Assembly: GCA_946482325.1 (NCBI GenBank)
Contig: CAMLRA010000056.1
Location: forward strand, 1-21,477
From: an uncultured Chromatiaceae bacterium
Lineage (GTDB): Bacteria > Pseudomonadota > Gammaproteobacteria > Enterobacterales > Alteromonadaceae
Direction of reading: 5' to 3'
DNA: 21,477 nucleotides
The translations under genes were made by a program, and so were the position numbers. Positions 1 through 5,724 of the stretch are shown here, one piece after another (position 1 is the first letter of the stretch; each line of letters begins with the position of its first letter). Below the pieces are notes generated by a model that did not search any database, was not told the origin of the DNA, and saw nothing but the letters and a program-made list of their open reading frames with translations.

Positions 1-11
1 TGCGATCATAA

Positions 12-27
12 CTGTATATAAATACAG
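12..27 (+). promoter_or_regulatory. LexA (SOS) box of umuDC
   Basis: A perfect CTGT-N8-ACAG palindrome with an AT-only spacer (CTGTATATAAATACAG), which matches the gammaproteobacterial LexA operator. TATA-rich hexamers inside it (TATATA 15-20, TATAAA 17-22) could serve as the -10 element, so bound LexA would block the promoter directly. The box ends only 12 bp before the umuD ATG. The -35 region would lie at or beyond the window edge. Confidence 0.93.
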
Positions 28-39
28 TTATTGGTAATT

Positions 40-483
40 ATGTCCGTTTCATTTCTTGGCGAGTCCGCGATCCGCAGTACATTGAAGTTGCCGCTGTTTG
101 TCAGCAAAGTCTCGGCCGGGTTTCCTTCGCCGGCGCAGGATTATGTAGAGCAAACGCTGGATTTGAACGAGCTGTGTATTAAGCGCCCCGCTGCCACATT
201 CTTCGTGCGGGTTGAAGGCGAATCCATGATTGAAGCTGGCATTTTCCACAACGATATCCTGGTAGTCGACCGCTCGGTAAAGCCGGTGCATGGCGATATC
301 GTAGTGGCGCAGGTCGATGGTGAGTTTACTGTCAAAGAGCTGTGTTTAAGGCCAAAGCTGATGCTGGTGCCTCGCAATAGTGCTTTTCAGCCTATCTGTC
401 TTGCGAACGATAACGAGCTGCAAATCTTTGGCGTGGTGACGAACGTTATCCGGCAGATGAGCCGCTCGCATAAAAACCTGTAG
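40..483 (+). CDS. umuD: UmuD, SOS mutagenesis protease/polymerase V subunit
   Basis: UmuD cleaves itself in response to RecA filaments; the product UmuD' joins UmuC to form translesion polymerase V. The protein is 147 residues from the ATG at 40, close to the roughly 139 of E. coli UmuD. The catalytic pair is visible: Ser62 in GESMIE and Lys99 in EFTVKEL. The self-cleavage site falls at Ala26-Gly27 in SAGFPSP, where E. coli has Cys-Gly. A TTG at 31 would add MVI, but it lies only three bases past the operator, so the ATG is preferred. No convincing Shine-Dalgarno precedes the ATG. The stop is two bases before umuC, so the two genes are one operon. Identification is firm; the exact start is less so. 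Confidence 0.95.
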   Translation: MSVSFLGESAIRSTLKLPLFVSKVSAGFPSPAQDYVEQTLDLNELCIKRPAATFFVRVEGESMIEAGIFHNDILVVDRSVKPVHGDIVVAQVDGEFTVKELCLRPKLMLVPRNSAFQPICLANDNELQIFGVVTNVIRQMSRSHKNL

Positions 484-485
484 CG

Positions 486-1790
486 ATGAACAAAACCTTT
501 GCGCTGGTTGATTGCAATAACTTCTATGCCTCTTGTGAGAAGCTGTTCCGGCCAGATTTAGTCAATACGCCTGTTGTTGTGCTCTCGAACAACGATGGCT
601 GTGTGATTGCTCGCTCCCGGGAGGCGAAAGCGCTGGGTATCAAAATGGGCGTTCCGTACTTTCAGGTGCGTGAGCTGGTTGGTAAACATCGTATCGTGGT
701 GTTTTCGTCTAACTATGCACTCTATGCCGATATATCTTCCAGGGTGATGTCGACACTGGAGCAGTTGGCACCAGCAGTTGAAGTCTATTCAATTGATGAA
801 GCTTTCCTCGATTTAACCGGTGTTGAGCATGCGCAATCGCTCACTGAGCTTGGGCTGAGTATTCGCCAAACCATCCAAGACTGGATTGGTATGACGGTGT
901 GTGTCGGTATCGCACCGAGCAAAACCTTGGCAAAACTTGCAAACCATGCCGCCAAGAAGTGGCAGAAAACTGCAGGTGTGGTGGACTTAACCAGTAAAGA
1001 GCGGCAGCGTAAGTTGATGGCATTGTTGCCAGTCAGTGAAGTCTGGGGCGTTGGCGGTAAGCTGACAAAACGCCTAAACGAGTTAGGTATTCATACGGCG
1101 CTACAGCTTGCGGATGCGTCACCGAAAATGCTGCGACGGCAATTTTCTGTGGTGATTGAGCGCACCGTGGCAGAGCTTAATGGCGAGTCCTGTCTAGCGC
1201 TTGAAGATGTATTGGCCAACAAAAAGGAAATTGTGAGCTCACGTGCCTTTAGCGAGCGCATCACTGACTTTATTCATATGCAGCAGGCAGTGTCAGAATA
1301 TGTGCATCGCGCATCTGAAAAACTGCGCAGTCAAAACAGCAAAGCCAAACAACTGACCGTATTTATCCGCACCAGCCCGTTTAGTAACCACAGCCAAGAC
1401 CCGTTTTACAGCAATTCAGCAACCGGCGTTCTGGTGAGTCCAACGGACGACACCCGGGATTTTCTGCATCTGGCCGTGGAGCTTTTGAAGAAAATCTGGA
1501 AAGAAGGTTACCGCTATGCCAAAGCCGGCGTGATGCTGGCTGATTTTTACGATGAAGGGATTGAGCAGCTGCAACTGTTTACCGACGCAGCTAACGGTGG
1601 AGTTAATGAAGCAGCGCCCGTATATCGGGTCAATCCAGCGCTGATGACTGTGCTGGATGAAATCAACCACAGCGGTAAAGCTAAAGTGTTCTTTGCCGCA
1701 AAAGGCTTGCAGCAAGACTGGGCAATGAAACGCCAGCTTTTATCACCGGCGTATACGACAAAATGGGCGGAGCTCCCGAAAGCAAACTAA
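486..1790 (+). CDS. umuC: UmuC, Y-family DNA polymerase V catalytic subunit
   Basis: UmuC is the catalytic subunit of error-prone polymerase V and replicates past DNA lesions with UmuD'2, RecA and the beta clamp. The 434-residue length fits the family (E. coli about 422). Visible motifs are the palm start FALVDCNNFYASCE with Asp9, the SIDEAF motif with catalytic Asp104-Glu105, a helix-hairpin-helix thumb around VWGVGGKLTKRL (186-197), the little finger (about 240-355), and a clamp-binding QLQLF at 361-365 in the position of the known UmuC motif. The C-terminal tail (about 375-434) is the usual UmuC-specific extension. It is the second gene of the operon, two bases after umuD. All key residues are present, so it appears functional. 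Confidence 0.97.
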   Translation: MNKTFALVDCNNFYASCEKLFRPDLVNTPVVVLSNNDGCVIARSREAKALGIKMGVPYFQVRELVGKHRIVVFSSNYALYADISSRVMSTLEQLAPAVEVYSIDEAFLDLTGVEHAQSLTELGLSIRQTIQDWIGMTVCVGIAPSKTLAKLANHAAKKWQKTAGVVDLTSKERQRKLMALLPVSEVWGVGGKLTKRLNELGIHTALQLADASPKMLRRQFSVVIERTVAELNGESCLALEDVLANKKEIVSSRAFSERITDFIHMQQAVSEYVHRASEKLRSQNSKAKQLTVFIRTSPFSNHSQDPFYSNSATGVLVSPTDDTRDFLHLAVELLKKIWKEGYRYAKAGVMLADFYDEGIEQLQLFTDAANGGVNEAAPVYRVNPALMTVLDEINHSGKAKVFFAAKGLQQDWAMKRQLLSPAYTTKWAELPKAN

Positions 1791-2000
1791 GGGCGTCAAC
1801 GCTGTGACCCAACAACGACCTACGTTTATCTGCACTTTGCACAACATGATTTGCCGCTTTGAAAGTGAGGTCTCGATTCACTCGCCGTGATTTGGTCTTT
1901 TTTGAAGCGATGATTTTTAAAGAGAAATAGATTTTGGTTGTTTGCTAGTTGCCAAACCGACTTTTACTCTTACACCAAAGGACTACTTGTTTCTTAAACA

Positions 2001-2030
2001 GAAAAGCCCCAACTTGGTTGGGGCTCTTGC
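2001..2030 (-). terminator. Rho-independent terminator-like hairpin
   Basis: A perfect 9-bp stem, AGCCCCAAC (2005-2013) with GTTGGGGCT (2017-2025), around a 3-base TTG loop. Read on the minus strand it is followed by a T-rich tail (TTTTCTGTTT), so it best terminates leftward transcription from the island. On the plus strand the tail is only CTTGCG, so stopping umuDC transcripts there would be weak. It lies about 280 bp downstream of the minus-strand gene ending at 2305. Confidence 0.6.
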
Positions 2031-2040
2031 GATAGCTAAT

Positions 2041-2134
2041 ACAAGGAATTTAAGTTTTTTACGTGGGGATGTTCCTACCGCCACAACAAACAAGGAATTT
2101 AGGTTTTTTACGTGGGGATGTTCCTACCACCACA
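2041..2134 (+). repeat. Tandem pair of 45-bp repeats
   Basis: Unit 1 (2041-2085) and unit 2 (2090-2134) start with ACAAGGAATTTA and end with CCACA, share TTTTTTACGTGGGGATGTTC, and differ at only two positions. Four bases separate them, giving a 49-bp period. The period and the absence of real spacers exclude a CRISPR array. It looks like a dispersed intergenic repeat element that has duplicated; I cannot check for other genomic copies. Confidence 0.85.
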
Positions 2135-2192
2135 AGTTGTGGTCGATAGCATAAGGTTGACGGAATCACTTAGTCAATAGTATCAAGGCGTT

Positions 2193-2242
2193 CGAAAAAA
2201 CGAATGTCTACATTGCCTTATTTGCAGACATTCGATTTTTCG
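2193..2242. repeat. 17-bp imperfect inverted repeat (long hairpin)
   Basis: CGAAAAAACGAATGTCT (2193-2209) pairs with AGACATTCGATTTTTCG (2226-2242) with one mismatch, around a 16-base loop. The right arm and loop recur in degraded form at 5612-5646. No T-tract follows on either strand, so a transposon-derived or RNA-structure role is as likely as a terminator. Confidence 0.75.
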
Positions 2243-2247
2243 TGAAC
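2213..2247 (+). repeat. 35-bp direct repeat, left copy
   Basis: Matches 5612-5646 at 29 of 35 positions by eye, with shared ends TTGCCTTA and CGTGAAC. In both copies GGCGTTCG lies a short distance upstream (2187-2194 and 5571-5578). The pair brackets the 2305-5563 segment of the island in the same orientation. Confidence 0.65.
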
Positions 2248-2304
2248 CAAGCTATTTATTTCTAATCGGGTGGCTACGTTCAGTTCGCCACGACAGGTGC
2301 GCCA

Positions 2305-3000
2305 TTAACCCTCGTGAAATAACTTCGATATGTGTTCACGTAGGGAGTCATTAAGTTCCTCACGTATTTTTATATGCATTTCGAAAATGGCATCAGCTAC
2401 CTCATGCGAATAGCGTGGTATGATACTTGGCCCGTGAGGAAGTAGAGCGTATCGTCTCTCGAGTCCGGTTGGCATTGGCGCTTGAATTGCCGTAATATCG
2501 TGACTCGCTAGATGCGCGCCTTCCGACAAGTCGCCATATAACTTTTTAACTTCTTCATCGAGTACATTAATCTTTGGAGCCTTGTTTTTAGTCCTATTGC
2601 CTTGAGCAATGTGTTTTAGTTGCGCTAGCCCTTCCAACTCCTGCCTAACCAAAGTAATGGCCTGTAAATAGTACCCAGAAGATATAAGACTAACGACGGG
2701 ATTTCCCGCCATATTCACAACGGCGAAGGCCGTCTCCCACTCCCTATGTGTTTCATCATTCCGAATCAGTTCAACCGCACCATATTCTCTGACTTCCCTC
2801 CGGGTTACCTTATTCAGGATTCTGTCAATTTCCGAGCCAATTTCCTTAGAAACATTATTGTTTTGCTCAATCCGCGAAGAAAGCCGCTTGCGCGTCTCTT
2901 GAGCAACCTTGTCGGCTTCAATTTCTATAAAAGTGTCCCAGTTTCTCACTTGAGTATCCGTTAGTTGTTGATACACAGACTCCGTTAACAAGTCTGGCAT
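2305..3000 (-). CDS. Hypothetical helical protein, possibly DUF5677/HEPN-like
   Basis: A 231-residue protein that I do not recognise with certainty. It appears almost entirely alpha-helical and cytosolic, with no signal peptide or membrane segment. A charged amphipathic N-terminal part (about 20-70) is followed by a more hydrophobic core around SSGYYLQAITLVRQELEGL (107-125) and the pattern KLYGDLSEGAHLASHD (153-168). A helix with Arg/Glu followed by a Tyr-x-x-Leu-Ser...His helix is reminiscent of DUF5677 and related HEPN-like folds found in defence contexts; this is pattern resemblance only. The ATG at 3000 has no strong ribosome-binding site. It follows a repeat-containing gap after the HNH gene and shares its orientation. 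The frame is long and clean, so the gene is probably real, but its function is unknown. Confidence 0.75.
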   Translation of the reverse strand: MPDLLTESVYQQLTDTQVRNWDTFIEIEADKVAQETRKRLSSRIEQNNNVSKEIGSEIDRILNKVTRREVREYGAVELIRNDETHREWETAFAVVNMAGNPVVSLISSGYYLQAITLVRQELEGLAQLKHIAQGNRTKNKAPKINVLDEEVKKLYGDLSEGAHLASHDITAIQAPMPTGLERRYALLPHGPSIIPRYSHEVADAIFEMHIKIREELNDSLREHISKLFHEG

Positions 3001-3089
3001 TTGTTTTAGAGGCCGGCTTTAGCCCGTCCCAGTGACCGAAGAGAACAATTTGACGGATGTCTTAGCGCTACAATAGTGCGAATATACCA

Positions 3090-3123
3090 GCGTCATAAGG
3101 AGCAGGCCTTGCACGTTGCTAAG
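3090..3123 (-). repeat. Degenerate attC-like element, copy 3
   Basis: On the plus strand it reads GCGTCATAAGGAGCAGG then CCTTGCACGTTGCTAAG. It aligns with small gaps to the elements at 3254-3287 and 5395-5427, sharing GC-T--AT, a G/C-rich middle, and TTGC-CGTT near the end. It is the most decayed of the three and lies in the 257-bp gap upstream of the 2305-3000 gene. No integrase gene is in the window, so its nature is inferred. Confidence 0.4.
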
Positions 3124-3253
3124 TCAATGTTAAGCCTAATCTGTTAGCTATTTTTATTTTTACTTTAATTTATCATAAATCAACAAAATATTTCGGGGCA
3201 AGATGCAAAACCTAACCCCAAATCCAGAAATGCTGACTCCAAAAAACACCGTG

Positions 3254-3287
3254 GCATTCATGAGACCGGTTGCTTTTGCTCGTTAGG
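3254..3287 (-). repeat. attC-like element, copy 2 (overlaps gene end)
   Basis: On the coding (minus) strand it begins with the box GCCTAAC followed by GAGCAAAAGC and covers the last nine codons and stop of the HNH gene. GCCTAAC fits the integron R'' consensus RYYYAAC (its complement GTTAGGC fits GTTRRRY), and cassette genes often end inside attC. A candidate partner box, ACCTAAC on the plus strand, is at 3210-3216, which would give a site of about 79 bp, but I could not build good L-box pairing. The core TTTGCTCGTTAG is identical to copy 1. Confidence 0.45.
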
Positions 3288-4832
3288 CTTTGGAAAATAC
3301 AATTCGTCACCTTCCAGCCATCGATCCTCTATCTTATTGCCGCTAACACTTTCTAAATAAGATAATTCGGAAATTAACACATGCTCATAATCATTTATTG
3401 TTCTTACAAATCCTGAATCTATATAAATTAGCCTATTCTCATAAAGATAGTCACAGCCAAACACGCACAATGGCATAACAATATGTGGATCGGTTCTCTC
3501 ATTTTCCGCACAGTCTTTTCGTTTTTTCTTATGCGCTGTAATCAATGACTTTACTGAAAACTCTTTTTGACAGATCGCGCAGTATTCTTTCGATTTTCCT
3601 TCAAACAGCCATAAGCTTAAAATGTGCTGCTCTCTTCTAGTAGATATATTGCTGCATCCATCAGTGCCTTCTGACGAAGCTTTAATTAATCTTTGGCGAA
3701 ATTCTTCATACTTGGTAAGTAATTCATTTGTCTGAGCAGATTTCCCGACCAAATTGTATGTGTAGTGATATCGACCTTCACTCTTATCGACGAATAGTAA
3801 CGGCGAGTGAAATACAGATTTATCAACAAGCGGCTTTTCATACCCTAAATTCAACAAGTGATTTGATATTGAAGTGTAATCACTCACATTAGAATCAACG
3901 AGAAACTCAACAATACTTTTTTCTACATTAGTAAGCTCTCCCGGCTCAACATTGATATAAACCTTGTTTCCTTTGATTTCTGTATGCTTTGAGCTCAACA
4001 GATACCTTTTTATTACATCCTCTGGCGGGTAGTCTCTTTTATTTGGAGCTGTTCGTCTTTTCAACGAATTTCCTAGAACTATCGTCAGCTTTTCTACATC
4101 CTCTAGCTGTGTGATGTTTTTTATTTTCTCAAGGTTATTAATGAGCGAATTATCTCTAGACTCGAAGAGGTAATAATCATCGCCGCTATAACTACAAAAC
4201 CAAGAATCCGAATCTGATTTAATAATGCTCAGCAAGAATTGAAACTCTGAATCATCTAAATCAATTTCTTCCATAAGATATTTAAGCTTGGCAATACCAA
4301 GCAACCCTGGTATTGTCTTCGCCTTTTTTAGTGATTTTTGTAAAGATTTAATTTTCGGCGAAACTCCGAAAACAATTTCTGTGTTTTCATTAAAGCCAGA
4401 TCTAGTCATCTCGTCTAAACTGATAGTGTATGCTTTGTACGCCGAAGCCTCACCTATGTCGTGGAGTAATCTCAGTAGCGATAAAATATTTTTATTTCCA
4501 TCGAATAGATTATTCACTTCCACATATTGATTTAGATCTTCAAAGGAATGAATGGGTGATGAATGCAAGTATTCAGAAAACTCCTTCAGCAAACGAAAGT
4601 CATTTAGCTTCGCAATTTTTTTGAACTTAGACTTTAGTATTTGTCGTGGGCGTTCTGAGCGCCTTCCATCTGAATCGCCTACGTTAAACTCAATTGCGGC
4701 ATCTTCCAAAGTTGGCCATAAGTCTTTGCTAAATCCATAAAAGTAGAGTATCAAATTGATATCCCTGGACTTCGTATCGAGCTCTTTCAGATTTGTATTT
4801 AAGTATTCTCTCAGTTCTTTCTCGATACTCAT
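3258..4832 (-). CDS. Sigma-like HTH protein with C-terminal HNH nuclease domain
   Basis: A 524-residue protein, probably a DNA-acting nuclease. Residues about 17-75 resemble a sigma-70 region 4-type helix-turn-helix: RDINLILYFYGF, then WPTLEDAAIEFNV and ERPRQILKSKFKKI, in the order seen in TLEEIG...R-RQI motifs. A second winged-helix-like segment spans about 300-365. The C-terminus carries an HNH_2-like zinc/nuclease core: C418-x2-C421, LITAH with His434, then DPHIVMPLC (Cys456) and GCD (Cys460-Asp461). The middle (80-300) is helical and unassigned. The ATG at 4832 has AGGA in front of it on the minus strand. The gene starts 30 bp after the end of the 165-residue gene, so the two are probably co-transcribed. 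It is visibly AT-richer than the flanking housekeeping genes, which suggests transfer. An antiphage or restriction role is inferred. Confidence 0.8.
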   Translation of the reverse strand: MSIEKELREYLNTNLKELDTKSRDINLILYFYGFSKDLWPTLEDAAIEFNVGDSDGRRSERPRQILKSKFKKIAKLNDFRLLKEFSEYLHSSPIHSFEDLNQYVEVNNLFDGNKNILSLLRLLHDIGEASAYKAYTISLDEMTRSGFNENTEIVFGVSPKIKSLQKSLKKAKTIPGLLGIAKLKYLMEEIDLDDSEFQFLLSIIKSDSDSWFCSYSGDDYYLFESRDNSLINNLEKIKNITQLEDVEKLTIVLGNSLKRRTAPNKRDYPPEDVIKRYLLSSKHTEIKGNKVYINVEPGELTNVEKSIVEFLVDSNVSDYTSISNHLLNLGYEKPLVDKSVFHSPLLFVDKSEGRYHYTYNLVGKSAQTNELLTKYEEFRQRLIKASSEGTDGCSNISTRREQHILSLWLFEGKSKEYCAICQKEFSVKSLITAHKKKRKDCAENERTDPHIVMPLCVFGCDYLYENRLIYIDSGFVRTINDYEHVLISELSYLESVSGNKIEDRWLEGDELYFPKPNEQKQPVS

Positions 4833-4862
4833 CGAACTTCCTATGTAGGCGAGCCTAACAAA

Positions 4863-5360
4863 TTAACTTAACACCGAAGTAAAGGTTGACAGTTTTCCTC
4901 TAGCAGATGAGCCAACTAGAGGAGGAAAATCACTATGCAATTCATTCTCGAAGTCTTGATAGCGTGAGACGTATACAATTCCAAAGATCACTCTGAATTG
5001 CCTCAAGGCATCAATCTTTTCAAGTTCTGCATTGCCTGTTTTAGTTCGTGGCCGAACGTGATCAGCGATGCGGCTACCGGGGTTTATATCTCTCCCCCAG
5101 TAAAGTGGATAAATACTTCCTTCGTTATTGAGTGGCATAGCAGTTTTGCCAACTTCGGCGAAGAGGTCTGATACCGATGAGGATTCCGTCTTTATCGCAA
5201 AGAACCCGTAAACGGAGCCAGATGAGAACTGGATTTGTGTGTCCCCACCAATAACTGGTAGCTTGTCGGCGAATTTCACTTCCCCAGACTGCTCGGAAAA
5301 GACCATATAGCCTTTTTTCCCAGCGTACGATTTCATGAAAGTTATGACTTCATTGCTCAT
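4863..5360 (-). CDS. Hypothetical protein, possible GIY-YIG-like nuclease
   Basis: A 165-residue cytosolic protein. A possible GIY-YIG layout can be read: GSVYGFFAI (48-56) as the first strand, YPLYWGRDI (84-92) as the YIG-type strand, then Arg97 and His101 in GSRIADH, and a later acidic segment FENE (137-140) where the family keeps its metal-binding Glu. The gap between the two strands is longer than usual, as in some GIY-YIG restriction enzymes. I infer the fold from motif order alone. It is the first gene of a two-gene unit, 30 bp upstream of the HNH gene, and starts 17 bp after a duplicated CCTAATA/CCTAATG sequence next to an attC-like element. No strong ribosome-binding site precedes the ATG. 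The pairing implies a shared task, perhaps restriction of foreign DNA. Confidence 0.72.
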   Translation of the reverse strand: MSNEVITFMKSYAGKKGYMVFSEQSGEVKFADKLPVIGGDTQIQFSSGSVYGFFAIKTESSSVSDLFAEVGKTAMPLNNEGSIYPLYWGRDINPGSRIADHVRPRTKTGNAELEKIDALRQFRVIFGIVYVSRYQDFENELHSDFPPLVGSSARGKLSTFTSVLS

Positions 5361-5394
5361 ATGATTGCTGATACCTAATACCTAATGCAGCCTC

Positions 5395-5427
5395 GCATTT
5401 ATGGGGCAGCAGCCTTTGCTCGTTAGC
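5395..5427 (-). repeat. attC-like element, copy 1
   Basis: The core TTTGCTCGTTAG is identical to copy 2, and the preceding GCATTTATGGGG matches its GCATTCATGAGA. On the minus strand the box is GCTAAC followed by GAGCAAAGGC, and its TAA is the stop codon of the gene remnant at 5423-5563. CCTAATACCTAATG immediately to its left (5374-5388) could be a degraded partner box in which the usual AAC has become AAT. It marks the upstream boundary of the two-gene nuclease unit. Confidence 0.45.
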
Positions 5428-5563
5428 TTTCTTCTCCGCTAAATGTAAATTTGCCCGATAGCTTGATTCTTGAAACTAAACTATCTAGTGCGACATTATT
5501 GTCGATTCCATCAGGCCTTTGTACTATGCGAACTAACCTATCAGAATAGTGTCGCAATTTGTC
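5423..5563 (-). pseudogene. 3' remnant of an unknown gene (or a 44-codon ORF)
   Basis: On the minus strand a frame of 46 codons runs from just after a TAG (5564-5566) to a TAA at 5423-5425. Its protein contains RHYSDRLVRIVQRPDGID and ends KFTFSGEES. The composition looks protein-like and the stop codon lies inside an attC-like box, as at the end of the neighbouring HNH gene. The simplest reading is the tail of a cassette gene whose 5' part has been lost. Alternatively a TTG at 5557 preceded by AGGA could start a 44-residue protein. I cannot assign a family. Confidence 0.4.
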
Positions 5564-5611
5564 CTAACCTGGCGTTCGTGCTTTCTAAGTTATCGGCATA
5601 GACAGTCTCAT

Positions 5612-5646
5612 TTGCCTTAGTTGCGGACATTGAATGTATCGTGAAC
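5612..5646 (+). repeat. 35-bp direct repeat, right copy
   Basis: Matches 2213-2247 at 29 of 35 positions by eye. The left hairpin arm of the 2193-2242 element is not conserved here, so this is a degraded or partial copy. It lies just downstream of the HEPN-like gene in its reading direction, in a 364-bp stretch (5361-5724) that also holds the gene remnant and attC-like copy 1. Confidence 0.6.
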
Positions 5647-5724
5647 TGGGCATGTAACGCATTGCTCAGCGGATAATTGAGAGCACAACTAGTAATTTTT
5701 CCGCGTACAGAAAATTGTCATGCC

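Larger units (their letters stand above)
1791..2304. other. Gene-free stretch between umuC and the island genes
   Basis: No convincing gene is present. In order it holds a plain stretch (1791-2000), a 9-bp-stem hairpin (2005-2025), two copies of a 45-bp tandem repeat (2041-2134), a short palindrome at the end of the second copy (2129-2143: ACCACAAGTTGTGGT), and a 17-bp inverted repeat (2193-2242). An open frame at 1942-2154 runs across the hairpin and both repeats in two different repeat phases and is not credible as a gene. Confidence 0.7.

Noticed and set aside
31..39. TTG at 31 as the umuD start
   Set aside because: It is only three bases past the LexA box, leaving essentially no leader, and UmuD homologues do not need the extra residues.
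1858..1890. tRNA T-arm-like sequence (AGTGAGGTCTCGATTCACT) as a possible island attachment site
   Set aside because: The loop is too long and no acceptor, D or anticodon arms can be built around it.
2041..2134. Possible CRISPR array (repeat resembling half of a type I-E repeat)
   Set aside because: Only two copies, 45-bp units four bases apart, no spacers and no cas genes in view.
1942..2154. A 70-codon plus-strand open frame downstream of umuC
   Set aside because: It runs through a hairpin and both copies of a non-coding tandem repeat, reading the two copies in different phases; it has no ribosome-binding site and no protein-like domain.
3210..3288. A complete attC site between ACCTAAC (3210-3216) and GTTAGGC (3282-3288)
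   Set aside because: The outer R boxes fit, but the inner L boxes do not pair convincingly, so only an attC-like element is claimed.
5564..5577. CCTAAC plus GCGTT as another integron box near 5564
   Set aside because: No partner box or similarity to the other three elements.
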